Positions 24,996-35,009 are shown, counted from the stretch's first letter. The stretch is 64,000 nucleotides of DNA from DASYTH01 sp036002505 (GCF_036002505.1 NZ_DASYTH010000335.1:5463-69462), one strand, 5' to 3'. Made by a program: numbers and translations. Notes: generated by a model from the letters alone, not told the origin.

Positions 24996-26207
24996 TCAGA
25001 CCAGGGCCCGGGCCTCCCCCGGGCCCAGGTCGTGTCCCTCGGCGACCAACGCGTCGAAGCGCTCACGCCCGAGGGCAGCGACCAGGCGGGAGGTGATCCG
25101 GTCCAGGTCGTCGCGCTCCGCAGGTGCGGTGGTGAAGTCGGCGGCCGACCGGGCGGCGGCCGCGGCGCCCAGGAGGCGGGCCGCGACCTCCGGGTCGCCG
25201 GCCGCCGACGCCAGGCCCTCCAGGGCGGTTATCGTGTCACGGGGCGCGCCCATCGCCTGCGCCGCCTGGAACGCCTCGAGGTGTAGGGCCAGCCCGGCCG
25301 CCGGGTCACCGCCCTGTTCGGCCGCATAACCCAGCTCGACCAGGACCATCGGCAGGTACAGCGCCGGCTGGTTCTCCTGGCGGCCCAGCTCCGCCAGGTG
25401 TTGCAGGTGAGTGACGGCGACGTCGAGCTTGCGGTCGCGGCGGGCCGCAAAGCCGAGGCTCAGCTCCGCGAAGACGATCGCGGCCGGCGCGCCCTGCTCG
25501 ACCGCGAGCCGGTACGCACGGTCGGCCAGCTCGCGGGCCCGCGGGTAGTCGCGGGTCTGCACGGCGATCCAGGCGAGCCAGGACAGCTTGCTGCCGACCT
25601 CCGGCCAGAGTTCCAGTTCCTCGGCCCAGCGCAGGCCCTCCTCATGCAGGGCGGCGGCACGGTCGTAATCGCCGATCAGCTCGGCCAGGCCGCCGACCCA
25701 GTCGGTTGCCTGCAGGCGGCCCCAGAGGTCGCCGAGCCCGGCGAACAACCCGGCGCTGCGGTTGCCGTCGCGTTCCAGGGCCGCCAGGTCGCCGGCGGCG
25801 TGGGCCAGCTTGGCCCGGGAGACGAGCACGGCGGCCGCTGTCCACTCGTCGCCGCCGCCGAGGGCGTCGTCCAGCAACGCGGACGCGAGCGCCAGCTCGG
25901 AACGGTCGATCAGCGCGTGGGCCACGAACCAGGTGACCCGGCTGTCCGCGTACCCGGAAAGGGTTGATCGTATCTCGGCGGGTGAGACGGGGTCGCCCTG
26001 GAGCAACGCGAAGCCGGCCCGCCACGCCGCGGCCCGGGCGCGTGCCGCGGCGTCTCCGTCCAGCGCAAGTGCGGCCCGGGCCTCGGTGAAGCGACCGCGC
26101 AGGAACCAGTACCACGTCAGAGCGTTGGCGAGGCGCAGCCCGCCGCCATTGGCGAGCGCCGACCGCAGGTTTGCGGTCTCGGCGTCGAGCCGGGCCAGCC
26201 AAACTTT
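24996..26207 (-). pseudogene. C-terminal remnant of an AfsR/BTAD-type regulatory ATPase
   Basis: The frame runs open from the stop at 24996 up to about 26207 and encodes about 400 residues of TPR-like helical repeats (DWVGGLAELIGDYDRAAALHEEGLRWAEE, AYRLAVEQGAPAAIVFAELSLG). Its upstream edge WLARLDAETANLRSAL is the segment that follows the NB-ARC ATPase in AfsR-like regulators. Beyond 26207 the frame turns into unrelated low-complexity sequence, with no SARP, BTAD or ATPase domain. So the N-terminal two-thirds is lost. A short product could start at TTG 26006, but nothing suggests that it functions. Confidence 0.7.
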
Positions 26208-26267
26208 CGTGTCATCCCACCGTCCGCGGAGTCCGGCCCGCGTCCCGGAAACCCCGGGGGAACGGGA

Positions 26268-26540
26268 TCAGGCGGCGACCAGCTCCCGATCGGGCTCCAG
26301 GCGTCGTGACCCGTAGACGGTCACCACCACACCCCGCGCCCAGCGCATGCGCGAGGCTGCGGTCTCCGGGTAGTCGCCGTAAGCGCCGGCCATCGTGGCC
26401 ACGCAGCCACGCGTGCCACCGCAGGCGCGCAGGGCTCCGGCGATGGCGGCGTCGACGACGGGACCGCTGGGTCGGGAACCGGCCGGCAGGTCGCTGGCAA
26501 ACAGGGCGGCGGCGCGGGCGGCGAGCAGTTGGCTTCGCAT
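26268..26540 (-). CDS. small conserved actinobacterial protein of unknown function
   Basis: A 90-residue soluble protein, rich in Ala and Arg, with the regular helical pattern MRSQLLAARAAALFASDLP, then a Gly/Cys patch ALRACGGTRGCVA and YGDYPETAASRMRWARGVV. I recall similar short proteins in actinomycetes, but know no function. ATG 26540 is chosen because ggag lies 9 nt upstream; the open frame further up is the antisense of the ATPase pseudogene. It lies immediately beside the truncated regulator. Confidence 0.6.
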   Translation of the reverse strand: MRSQLLAARAAALFASDLPAGSRPSGPVVDAAIAGALRACGGTRGCVATMAGAYGDYPETAASRMRWARGVVVTVYGSRRLEPDRELVAA

Positions 26541-26745
26541 GTCGATCAACTCCGATCTCGTGGAAGATACGGCCTCAGCGTGACCCACCGGCGACACTGA
26601 TCGCCTCCGGGATTCCGCCGGACATCGATTGCCCCGCCACCCAGGGGACCCTTGGCGCGACGATCGGGGTAATCCCGCGGTCAGGACCCTAGGGCAACGC
26701 AGGACAGGCCCAGCTCGACGCAAGTGCTTGCACGCCGTCTCTGCG

Positions 26746-27156
26746 TTGGCGACCACGACCGCGAAGATCAGCTTCCAGGGTGTCGGCAAGGTGTTCGCCG
26801 CCCGCGGTCGTACGGTGACCGCCCTCGACGACATCTCCTTCGATGTCCCAAACCGGAGAGTTCGTGGTCCTGGTCGGACCGAGCGGCTGCGGCAAGTCCA
26901 CACTGCTGGACCTGCTGTGCGGGCTGTCTGCCCCGACCTCGGGCCAGATCCTGGTGGACGGGATGCCGGTGAGCGGGCCCGGCCTGGACCGGGGCATCGT
27001 ATTCCAGCAGTACGCGCTGCTGCCCTGGCGTACCGCGCAGGGCAACGTCGAGTTCGGGCTGGAGGCCAACGGTCTGCCGCGGCAGCAGCGAGTCGCGGGC
27101 CCGCGAGTTCCTGGACCTCGTCGGCCTGGCTGGCTTCGGTGTGCTGGCCTCCGGGT
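26746..27156 (+). pseudogene. TauB/SsuB-type ABC ATPase remnant, frameshifted and truncated
   Basis: Three consecutive frames rebuild the first half of a nitrate/sulfonate/taurine-type ABC ATPase. First ISFQGVGKVFAARGRTVTAL; then, after a shift near 26845, FVVLVGPSGCGKSTLLDLLC (Walker A) and IVFQQYALLPWRTAQGNV (Q loop); then, after a shift near 27090, RAREFLDLVGLAGFG. The signature motif, Walker B and H loop are absent because the sequence ends against the ilvD stop codon at 27157. Two frameshifts plus truncation make it clearly non-functional. Confidence 0.85.
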
Positions 27157-28839
27157 CTAGGCGCAGACGGCGCCCGTGGCGGCGGAGCCGACCAGCCTGG
27201 CGTATTTCGCGAGTACGCCGGAGGTGTAGCGCGGCGCCGGTGGGGTCCACCCCTGCCGTCGAAGCGCCAGCTCGTCCGCGTCGACGAGCAGGTCGAGGGT
27301 GCGGGTGCGCATGTCGAGGCGGATCATGTCGCCGTCGCGGACCAGCGCCATCGGACCGCCCTTGGAAGCCTCGGGGGTGGCGTGTCCGATGCATGGGCCG
27401 GTGGTACCACCGGAGAACCGCCCGTCGGTGATCAGCAGCACGTCCTTGCCCAGGCCGGCACCCTTGATCGCACCGGTGATCGCGAGCATTTCCCGCATGC
27501 CCGGGCCGCCGTGGGGCCCCTCGTACCGGATCACCACGACGTCACCGGGCCGGATCTCGTCGCGGGTGAGCGCCTGCATCGCGAACTTCTCGTCGTCGAA
27601 GACCTTCGCCCGGCCCTCGAAGACGGTGCTCTCCAACCCGGCGCTCTTGACGACCGCGCCGTCGGGGACCAGCGATCCTCGCAGAATGGTCAGGCCGCCC
27701 GTCTTGTGGATGGGGTTGTCGATGGCGTGGAGGATCTTCCCGTCCGGGTCGGGTGGGGTGATCTCGGCGAGGTTGTCCGCCATGGTCTTTCCGGTGACGG
27801 TGAGGCAGTCGCCGTGCAGCAGACCGGCGTCGAGTAGCGCCTTCATGACCACCGGCACCCCGCCGACGGTATCGACGTCGTTCATGACATAGCGACCGAA
27901 CGGTTTCACGTCGGCCAGGTGCGGGGTTCGGTCGCCGATCCGGTTGAAGTCGTCGAGGGTCAGCTCGACGCGGGCCTCGTTGGCGATCGCCAGCAGGTGC
28001 AGCACCGCATTGGTGGAGCCACCGAGTGCCATCACGACCGTAATGGCGTTTTCGAATGCCTCACGGGTCAGGATCTGCCGTGCCGTGATGCCCTGGTCGA
28101 TGAGCCGGACGACCGCCTCACCGGAGCGCAGCGCGTACTCGTCGCGGCGGCGGTCCGGTGCCGGCGGCGAGGCGCTGCCCGGCAGCGACATGCCCAGCGC
28201 CTCGGCCGCGCTGGCCATGGTGTTGGCGGTGAACATGCCCGCGCAGGCGCCCTCGCCCGGGCAGGCCGCGCGTTCGATCGCGTCCAACTCCTCGCGCGTG
28301 ATCTTTCCGAGTGCGCAGGCGCCGACGCCCTCGAACACGTCGACGATGGTCAGGTCCCGGTCCCCGAGCCGACCGGGCAGGATTGAACCCGCGTACAGGA
28401 ATACCGCGGCCAGGTCCAGGCGCGCGGCGGCCATCAGCATGCCCGGCTCGGACTTGTCGCATCCGGCGAGCAGGACAGCGCCGTCGAATCGTTCGGCGTG
28501 CATGACGCACTCCACCGAATCTGCGATCACCTCACGGCTTACCAGCGACGCCCGCATCCCCTCGTGGCCCATCGAGATGCCGTCCGACACCGAGATCGTG
28601 GCGAACTCCAGCGGAAACCCGCCGGCCGCGCGTACTCCGTCCTTGGCTCGCTTCGCGAGCCGGTCCAGCGACAGGTTGCACGGCGTGATCTCGTTCCACG
28701 ACGAGGCCACCCCGATCTGCGGCTTGACGAAATCCTCGTCGGTCATACCGACCGCCCGAAGCATCGCACGCGCCGGCGCACGCTCGAATCCGCGAGTGAC
28801 CTCATGACTGCGCGGCTGGCGTTCCACAGCTCCACCCAT
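27157..28839 (-). CDS. ilvD: dihydroxyacid dehydratase
   Basis: A 560-residue enzyme of the IlvD/Edd family, the fourth step of valine/isoleucine (and pantothenate) synthesis, converting 2,3-dihydroxy acids to 2-keto acids with an Fe-S cluster. Cluster-region cysteines are in GCDKSEPGML and CPGEGACAGMFTANTM, and GGPGMREML and SDGRFSGGTTGPCIGH-like segments (here TDGRFSGGTTGPCIGHATPE) are present. Start choice: ATG 28839 after aaggtc; a GTG/ATG at 28884 would add 15 residues. A related sugar-acid dehydratase function cannot be excluded for this family. Single gene between decayed DNA and the MFS gene. Confidence 0.9.
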   Translation of the reverse strand: MGGAVERQPRSHEVTRGFERAPARAMLRAVGMTDEDFVKPQIGVASSWNEITPCNLSLDRLAKRAKDGVRAAGGFPLEFATISVSDGISMGHEGMRASLVSREVIADSVECVMHAERFDGAVLLAGCDKSEPGMLMAAARLDLAAVFLYAGSILPGRLGDRDLTIVDVFEGVGACALGKITREELDAIERAACPGEGACAGMFTANTMASAAEALGMSLPGSASPPAPDRRRDEYALRSGEAVVRLIDQGITARQILTREAFENAITVVMALGGSTNAVLHLLAIANEARVELTLDDFNRIGDRTPHLADVKPFGRYVMNDVDTVGGVPVVMKALLDAGLLHGDCLTVTGKTMADNLAEITPPDPDGKILHAIDNPIHKTGGLTILRGSLVPDGAVVKSAGLESTVFEGRAKVFDDEKFAMQALTRDEIRPGDVVVIRYEGPHGGPGMREMLAITGAIKGAGLGKDVLLITDGRFSGGTTGPCIGHATPEASKGGPMALVRDGDMIRLDMRTRTLDLLVDADELALRRQGWTPPAPRYTSGVLAKYARLVGSAATGAVCA

Positions 28840-29080
28840 AGCCGGGACCTTACGACGCCTGCCGCTGCGATGCGACGTCGCCACGATCCAGGATCGTCAC
28901 GTCCTTCGGGGCGTTGCGGCGCGGCACCCGATTCGCCGCCTGGCACCGGCAATCTCGATCGGCAGCTGCGGGCGTTGGAGCACGTGCTGACCGAGCGTCG
29001 CATGACCGCCGTCGACGCGTTGGGCCGCCTCGCGGATCCGACGATGCAGGTGGGACCGGCCGGCTTTCCCGCCCCGCGTG

Positions 29081-30409
29081 CTACACGTCATCGGGGGCGC
29101 CCGGCTGTGCGGGTACGGGCCGGACGGTGCGGATGACGAGCGCCGCGACCAGGCTGGCGCTCATCCATACCGCGGCGTACGCAAATCCGACCGTCGGTGA
29201 CAGGGTGGCCCACAGCAGGCCCACCACGGCAGAGGAGAGGAGGTCCCCGCCGGCCTGCACAACGCCGAGCAGACCGAAGCCGCTGCCGCGCAACCGGTCG
29301 GGCAGCGCGTGGGCGACGAGGGTGGACTCGGCGGTTTCGGCAAACCCGATCCCGATCCCAGCCAGACAGAACGCGACCAGTAGCCAGGCCCAGTTGTGGG
29401 TACCGATCGCGAACCCGGCGTACGCCACGATGTATACGGCGGCACCGGCCGCGAAGACCATCCGGGCGCCGACCCGGTCGATCACGGTGCCGCCGACGAG
29501 GGCGGCCACGGTGGCGAACGCGTTGTGCGCGGCGTAGATGAGGATCGCCAGCGAGGTCGCGGCGGCCACCCCGCGCCCGCCGTGGTGCAGCAGGTCGGTG
29601 GCGCGCAGGATCAGCAGCGTGGTGGCGATGTTGCCGCATTCGAACAGGGCCACCGGCAGCAGCGCGCGGACCAGCCCGTACCCGCGAAGCGCGGACAGGT
29701 TGACGGCGAGGCGTCGCCGACCGGCGGGCGCCGCCACGACGCGGCTGGCTTCGCGGGCGGCGACGGTGATCGCGATGGCGGCGAACACGCCAGGGATAGC
29801 GGCGATCAGCAGGGTCGGGCGGACTCCGATGACGCTGACCAGCAACGCGGCCAGCAATGGCCCGACAAGCGCGCCGGCGTTGTCGCCGGCGCGTTCCAGT
29901 CCGTAGGCGCGTCCGTAGGCCGAGCGCGGGGCCAAGGTTGCCAGCAGCGCATCTCTCGCCGGTGAGCGCAGCCCCCGAGCGACCCAAGACCCGGCTCGCA
30001 GGATCGCGACCTGCCACACCGCCGTGGCCAGACCGATCGCGCCGCCTAGCACGGCGGTGCCCAGGTAGCCGCCGCGGGCCAGCCGAGACCGCCAGCGCGG
30101 GTCGTCGGCGAGGGGTCCGCCGGCAACCTTGGCGAGGCCGATCAGGGCGTCGCTGGCGCCTTCGATGAGACCCAGGGCGCCGGCTCCGGCATGCAGGGTG
30201 GCGCTGAGGAAGCTAGGCAGGACGGCGGTGGTGATCTCGTGGCCGGCATCGGAGAAGAAACTCGACGCACCGACACCGGCCACGCCACGGGTCAACCAGC
30301 GACCGCCCGCCGGGGTCGCCGCAGCCGGGTTGGCCTCGTCGCTGTCACCGATCACGGGTGTGCTCCCTGCCAGGTTGTCAGCGTGGGACGCAGCGATTTG
30401 GGTCGTCAT
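29081..30409 (-). CDS. MFS transporter
   Basis: A 442-residue major-facilitator protein with about 12 transmembrane helices after a 35-residue hydrophilic N-terminus. The loop 2-3 region LADDPRWRSRLARGG and the fourth-helix motif GLRSPARDALLATL fit bacterial drug/metabolite exporters, and a second loop GGTVIDRVGARMVF marks the C-terminal half. FFSDAGHEITTAVLPSFL in helix 1 is typical of a group often seen as putative efflux permeases. Substrate unknown. The start ATG 30409 lacks a strong Shine-Dalgarno. Single gene. Confidence 0.88.
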   Translation of the reverse strand: MTTQIAASHADNLAGSTPVIGDSDEANPAAATPAGGRWLTRGVAGVGASSFFSDAGHEITTAVLPSFLSATLHAGAGALGLIEGASDALIGLAKVAGGPLADDPRWRSRLARGGYLGTAVLGGAIGLATAVWQVAILRAGSWVARGLRSPARDALLATLAPRSAYGRAYGLERAGDNAGALVGPLLAALLVSVIGVRPTLLIAAIPGVFAAIAITVAAREASRVVAAPAGRRRLAVNLSALRGYGLVRALLPVALFECGNIATTLLILRATDLLHHGGRGVAAATSLAILIYAAHNAFATVAALVGGTVIDRVGARMVFAAGAAVYIVAYAGFAIGTHNWAWLLVAFCLAGIGIGFAETAESTLVAHALPDRLRGSGFGLLGVVQAGGDLLSSAVVGLLWATLSPTVGFAYAAVWMSASLVAALVIRTVRPVPAQPGAPDDV

Positions 30410-30683
30410 CCATCAGGATGCGGACCCGCCGTACGCCGCCGGGCGCGCGATGAGATTCGGCGTCGCGAACCGCGCGCCGGCGGTCGCGCGCTGCGGTGCC
30501 AGCCGCGTCGCTCAGTCCATGGAGGCACATGCGCGCCGCCTCCCACCTGACAAGGTACGTACGCCACCGCCACAGACCATGACCCGGTACGGCTGACCGC
30601 GGTGCTCGGCCAACCACCTCGACGTCATCGGCCGGCTCGCCGACGCTGCCGGCCTCGCGGTCGCGGTCGCCCGGGTCAGCCGT

Positions 30684-31820
30684 TCAGCTCTGTCGGAGTG
30701 CCGGCATTGGCACCGCGATGGTCAGCGCGGTGGCTCCCGCACCGACACCGCCTTCGCAGGTGTACGGGGGCACGGTGCCGATGCCCCGGGTAGAGGGTCG
30801 CTCGGCGGCCCAGAACATGAAGCCGAGCATGCCGGCTGTTGTACCAGCACCGTTGGGCACAACAGTCTGCACGTACGGGGCGGTGGCCCGCTGTAGCGAG
30901 GTGTTGTAGTCGATGCATTCGGGTAGGGCCTTGCCGCCGTACGCGATGTAGATCCCGCCGGTGAATTTGGCTGGGGCCAGCGGTGGGACCGGCGGGCTGT
31001 ACTGCGGCTTGCCGTCGACGTGCTCCTGCCAGCTCGCCTGTGAGCTGGTCGCCGAGGCCGGCCGGGCGGGCACCATGGCGTTGGCGTAGTCGAGTACCGG
31101 GGTGTCGGTACGCAGCCAGTCAGCGGTCGCCTTGCGGTTCAGCGCAATGAGCCAGCGGTCGCCGGCCGCGACATCGATGGTGAGCCGGGCCTGGGGTCGG
31201 GTACCGGTGGCGTCATACGGGTTGATGGCGCGGTAGGCGTCGATGAATGACTGCAGGGCGGTGAGGTTCGGGTCGGTGTTCTGCTCATAGTCGATCTCGA
31301 TGCCGACGCCGAGCTGGCTGGCCACGGCGGCGGCCCGCTGCCCGAACAGCGTCGGGTTCTCGGCGAGCGCGGCGTCCCAGTCGTCGGTGTAGGTGATACC
31401 ACCGATGGAGAGCATCACCCGGATGCCGCGCGAGCTGAAGTAGTTGACGATCTCGGGGGTCATGCCGCGCGGTACGCCGTTGAGCGTCGCCGCGTCGGTG
31501 GTCTGGTGCAGCAGCGAAAGCGGGTTGACGAAGCTGAGGATGACCACGTTGACGGACGGGCGACCGTCACCTCGGTCGATCAGCCAGTGGTTCTGGCTGT
31601 CGAACTCGGCGATGCTGCGGACCGCACCCCAGGTGCAATAGTCATTGCCGCAGTGCCAGGCGCCGTAGATCTGCACGGGGGTGACGGCCTGGCTCGCGTT
31701 GGCGGTCTTGACCGGAGTGCTCACGCGGGCATGCGAGCTGGCCGGGAGAGCGGCTGCGGCGGGTGGAGCGCCTGTTGCCAGTAGGAGCAGAACCGCCGCC
31801 AGCAGTAGGGACCGTCGCAT
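30684..31820 (-). CDS. secreted GH18-like chitinase/endoglycosidase
   Basis: A 378-residue protein with a Sec signal peptide (residues 1-23, RRSLLLAAVLLLLATGAPPAAAA). The catalytic strand is GVGIEIDYEQN, where D177-Y178-E179 match the DxxDxDxE core with the catalytic Glu last, and VMLSIGGITYTDDW is the preceding family strand (SxGG). The fold should be a single TIM barrel without a binding module. It probably cleaves chitin or a related GlcNAc polymer outside the cell. ATG 31820 follows gggaggt, and a promoter-like TTGACG-17-TTAACA is upstream. The C-terminal tail of about 30 residues is Gly/Ala-rich. Confidence 0.8.
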   Translation of the reverse strand: MRRSLLLAAVLLLLATGAPPAAAALPASSHARVSTPVKTANASQAVTPVQIYGAWHCGNDYCTWGAVRSIAEFDSQNHWLIDRGDGRPSVNVVILSFVNPLSLLHQTTDAATLNGVPRGMTPEIVNYFSSRGIRVMLSIGGITYTDDWDAALAENPTLFGQRAAAVASQLGVGIEIDYEQNTDPNLTALQSFIDAYRAINPYDATGTRPQARLTIDVAAGDRWLIALNRKATADWLRTDTPVLDYANAMVPARPASATSSQASWQEHVDGKPQYSPPVPPLAPAKFTGGIYIAYGGKALPECIDYNTSLQRATAPYVQTVVPNGAGTTAGMLGFMFWAAERPSTRGIGTVPPYTCEGGVGAGATALTIAVPMPALRQS

Positions 31821-31849
31821 GGTGACCTCCCGGGCAAATCACTGCACCT

Positions 31850-31878
31850 TGTTAACAGTAGGTTCTCACATGCGTCAA
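31850..31878 (-). promoter_or_regulatory. candidate promoter of the GH18 gene
   Basis: On the minus strand TTGACG (31878-31873) and TTAACA (31855-31850) are spaced by 17 nt, 30 nt before the start codon, with gggagg in between. The AT-rich patch around it stands out from the GC-rich surroundings. Confidence 0.4.
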
Positions 31879-32054
31879 TATCCTGCCCGGTCCAGAGCCG
31901 TTCGGCGAGGCGGGCCGCGACGATCCAGCAGAAGTTCGGACAGCAGCGCGGTTGCCCGCGGCTCAGGCTGGTCGATGCGGTTGCGCGCCGTGGGCGATAC
32001 CCGGCAGCTCACAAGCTGCTCCCGCCTCGCCGTGTTCGGCTTGCGTTCATGCCA

Positions 32055-32708
32055 TCACGTGGGTGGGGATCCGAGGTAGCGCAGGACCGCGAGCACTCGC
32101 CGGTTGTCGCCTTCGGCTTGCGGCAGGCCCAACTTGTTGAAGATGCCGGCCACGTGCTTCTCGACCACCCCGCCCGTGACGGTGAGGGCAGCCGCGATCC
32201 CGGTGTTGGAACGCCCTTCGGCCATCAGGGCCAGCACCTCGCGTTCCCGCGGCGTCAGATCGGCGAGGCCACGCGCGCGTTGATGGGCGCCCAGCAGTTG
32301 GCTGACCACGTCCGGATCGAGCGCCGTACCGCCGGTGGCGACCCGGGTCAGCGCGTCGACGAAGTCGGATACGTCGGCGACGCGGTCCTTGAGCAGATAT
32401 CCGACGCCGGCGGCGTTGAAGGCCAGCAGCTGGGCCGCGTACCGGGTCTCGATGTACTGAGACAGCACGAGGACCCCGGTGTCGGGGTGGTCGCGGCGCA
32501 GCTCGAGCGCGGCGCGTAGCCCTTCGTCGGTGTGGGTCGGCGGCATGCGGATGTCCACCACGGCCACGTCGGGGTGGTGCGTGGCCACCGCCGCGAGCAG
32601 CGCGCCGGCGTCGGGCACGGCGGCGCAGACCTCGTGGCCGCGGTCCTCGAGCAGCCCGACCAGGCCCTCTCGCATGAGGGCGGCATCCTCGGCGATCACC
32701 ACGCGCAT
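32055..32708 (-). CDS. NarL/FixJ-type response regulator
   Basis: A 217-residue response regulator: receiver domain with the phospho-acceptor D52 (VAVVDIRMPP) and the conserved Lys in GYLLKDRV, then a LuxR-type HTH (LTPREREVLALMAEGRSNTGIAAALTV, KHVAGIFNKLGL). ATG 32708 is chosen because the receiver begins directly there (MRVVIAEDAALMREGL); the longer frame to 33206 runs through the kinase gene. It is the last gene of a five-gene operon and lies 13 nt after its kinase, so it likely controls the upstream ABC exporter genes. Confidence 0.93.
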   Translation of the reverse strand: MRVVIAEDAALMREGLVGLLEDRGHEVCAAVPDAGALLAAVATHHPDVAVVDIRMPPTHTDEGLRAALELRRDHPDTGVLVLSQYIETRYAAQLLAFNAAGVGYLLKDRVADVSDFVDALTRVATGGTALDPDVVSQLLGAHQRARGLADLTPREREVLALMAEGRSNTGIAAALTVTGGVVEKHVAGIFNKLGLPQAEGDNRRVLAVLRYLGSPPT

Positions 32709-32721
32709 GGCCCGGATGCTC

Positions 32722-34191
32722 TCACGCTCGTAGGGGCAGTTCGACGGTGATCCGGGTCGGGCCGCCGGGAGGGCTGGCGACGTCCAGCCGACCGTCCACG
32801 GTACGTACCCGGGCGGCGAGTCCGGACAGGCCGGTGCCGCGATCCGGGTCGGCGCCGCCGACACCGTCGTCGACAACGGACAGCCGCAGCGCGTCGAAGC
32901 GCTGCGCTGCCTCGATGGTGATGCTGTTCGCGTGGCTGTGCTTGGCCGCGTTGGCCAGCAGCTCGGCGACGCAGAAGTAGGCGATCGTCTCGATCGCCAG
33001 CGTCGGGCGGACCGGGATGTCGGCGTGCAGCCGCACCGGCACGGCCGAGTTGGCGGCGAGCGTGGCGAGCGCGTCGGCGAGGCCCTTGTCCAGCACCGGC
33101 GGGTGGATACCGCGGGCCAGGTCACGCAGCTCCACGAGGGCGTGCTTGGCGCTGCGGTGGGCGGCGTCGACGAGCTCCCGAGCCGCGGCCAGGTCGGCGG
33201 GTTCACCGCCGTCTCCCAGCTTTTCCTTGGCCCGGCCCAGGTTCATCGCCAGGGCGGCCAGCCGTACCTGTGCACCGTCGTGCAGGTCCCGCTCGAGCCG
33301 CCGCAACAGCGTGGCGGTGTCGTCGACCGCACGTGCCCTGGTCTCCTCGAGATCGCGTACCCGTTGCGCCAACCGGCCCGGGCCGAGCAGCCCCCGCATC
33401 AACGCCAGGTCCGCCGCGTTGGCGGCCCGAGCGATCCACGGTGCGGCGAGCACCATCGCCGCTCCGGCCGCAAACGCAACGAGAGTACCCGCATAAGTAG
33501 CGACCCGGAACGAGCCGACCGGGGTCAGTACGAGCACGGGATCGAGCTGGACATCCGGCGGATGGTTGCGGAACAGCCGCCACCACAGGGGGTACGTCAT
33601 GGACGCCGGCCCGGCGATCCAGCAGAAGACGGCGTATCCATCGAGGATCGCGACCGGCAGCCGCGCCAGCAGGTACGCCACCGCCCGCCAACCTGGACCG
33701 TCCCGCCATCCGGCGGTGAACCAGCCGAGCGGTCCCCAGCCGCGCCGGCGCACCGGCGGCGGCGCCGCGATCGTCTCGCCGAAAAGCCGCCGGGCGAGGC
33801 GCCGCACCGCCCCACTCAATCCGCGAGCGGTTCGCGGGGCCAGCATGAGCGCCAGCGCGAGGCAGATGACCGCGCTGGTGACGAACGCGAACAGCCCCAC
33901 GCCGGCGGGGTTGCCCGGCCCCGGAGCAACTCCGGGTACGGGCGACCGCCGGTCGGCGAGGCGAGCGACGACGCTCAGCCCGAGCGGCGCCGCGAACAGC
34001 GCCCCGATGACACACAGCGCGACCGCCACCCCGGCGAGGCAGAACAGCAGCTCGCGTGCCGTCCGTGCGGTGAAGGGAGCCCGCGCCGCGGCGCGCAAAA
34101 CCGCCCATCCGCCCCAAGCCGCCCGAGCACCCGAAGCCGGCCCGCTACCCGGAGCCGCCCCACCATCCGAAGCCCCCCGACCACCCGCCAT
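32722..34191 (-). CDS. membrane sensor histidine kinase (HisKA_3)
   Basis: A 489-residue NarL-partner kinase. About four to five transmembrane helices lie in residues 45-260, followed by a coiled linker (RLAQRVRDLEETRARAVDD), the HisKA_3 phosphorylation site ERDLHDGAQVRL (H304) and an HATPase_c domain (ELLANAAKHSHA, DDGVGGADPD, GTGLSGLAARV). The sensing part looks intramembrane, as in kinases paired with ABC exporters that sense cell-envelope stress or antimicrobial peptides. ATG 34191 is my choice, 17 nt after the permease stop; the frame is open further upstream but antisense-like. Confidence 0.92.
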   Translation of the reverse strand: MAGGRGASDGGAAPGSGPASGARAAWGGWAVLRAAARAPFTARTARELLFCLAGVAVALCVIGALFAAPLGLSVVARLADRRSPVPGVAPGPGNPAGVGLFAFVTSAVICLALALMLAPRTARGLSGAVRRLARRLFGETIAAPPPVRRRGWGPLGWFTAGWRDGPGWRAVAYLLARLPVAILDGYAVFCWIAGPASMTYPLWWRLFRNHPPDVQLDPVLVLTPVGSFRVATYAGTLVAFAAGAAMVLAAPWIARAANAADLALMRGLLGPGRLAQRVRDLEETRARAVDDTATLLRRLERDLHDGAQVRLAALAMNLGRAKEKLGDGGEPADLAAARELVDAAHRSAKHALVELRDLARGIHPPVLDKGLADALATLAANSAVPVRLHADIPVRPTLAIETIAYFCVAELLANAAKHSHANSITIEAAQRFDALRLSVVDDGVGGADPDRGTGLSGLAARVRTVDGRLDVASPPGGPTRITVELPLRA

Positions 34192-34208
34192 GCGCTTATT
34201 CTCGCTGT

Positions 34209-35009
34209 TCAGGCGTCTCGGCGGCGAAGCAGCCAGCCGCCCAACCCGAGCGCGACCGCCGGGTAGACGCACAGGACCGCCATCCCAGCCCATGCCGACA
34301 GGGTGCCCGGCACCGGCGTGACCACGCCGACCGAATTGACCAAGATGAACAGCGGGACGAACTTGAGCACGGTGATGCCGAACGGCCCGAGCACCGCGGC
34401 CAGGAACATCGGCACGAACAGCACCCCGAACAGCGCGCCGATCGCGCCTCCGGTATGCCGGACCGTCGCACCGACCCCGACGCCGAGCAGCCCCATCAGA
34501 CCCAGGTACGCCCCGGTGCACACCACCGTCCGCAGGATCGCCGGGTCGCCCAGCGAGGCACGCGGCACCGGCGAACCGGCCAACGCCGCCTGGCTGGCCG
34601 CGAAGGCGGCCAGGCTGCCCAGCTCCCCTACGGCGAACGCGACCACGCCGAACACCGCGAGCTTCGCCGCCAGGACGAGTCCCCGGCGGGGTATCGCGGC
34701 CAGTGTCGCCCGGATCATCCCCGACGAGTACTCGTTGCTCACCACGAGCACACCGAGCGCGCCGACCACCACCTGAGCGAGCACGGCGCCGGCCAGGCCG
34801 TTGTTGACCAGTTGCGCCGTGGTGGCGACCGGCCGGTGCGAGCGGTACCCGACGGCCACGGCGACCCCCACGCCGGCCATGGCCAGCGGCACGACCGCGA
34901 GCAGCCACCACGTCGAGCGCACGCTGCGCAGCTTGATCCACTCCATCCGAGCCACGTGCCCGAACCGGTAGCGGCCCGGAGGCTGGCCGGTCGATGTCGC
35001 GCCCGTCAT
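34209..35009 (-). CDS. ABC-2 type permease
   Basis: A 266-residue membrane protein with six hydrophobic segments and the N-terminal motif MEWIKLRSVRSTWW, typical of ABC-2 permeases of the ABC exporter group that follows MIEV-type ATPases. The pattern NEYSSGMIRATLAAIPRRG is conserved in these proteins and recurs in the paralogue at 56909. Start ATG 35009 overlaps the ATPase stop (ATGA). It should form the membrane half of an exporter with the ATPase at 35006-35767. Confidence 0.9.
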   Translation of the reverse strand: MTGATSTGQPPGRYRFGHVARMEWIKLRSVRSTWWLLAVVPLAMAGVGVAVAVGYRSHRPVATTAQLVNNGLAGAVLAQVVVGALGVLVVSNEYSSGMIRATLAAIPRRGLVLAAKLAVFGVVAFAVGELGSLAAFAASQAALAGSPVPRASLGDPAILRTVVCTGAYLGLMGLLGVGVGATVRHTGGAIGALFGVLFVPMFLAAVLGPFGITVLKFVPLFILVNSVGVVTPVPGTLSAWAGMAVLCVYPAVALGLGGWLLRRRDA

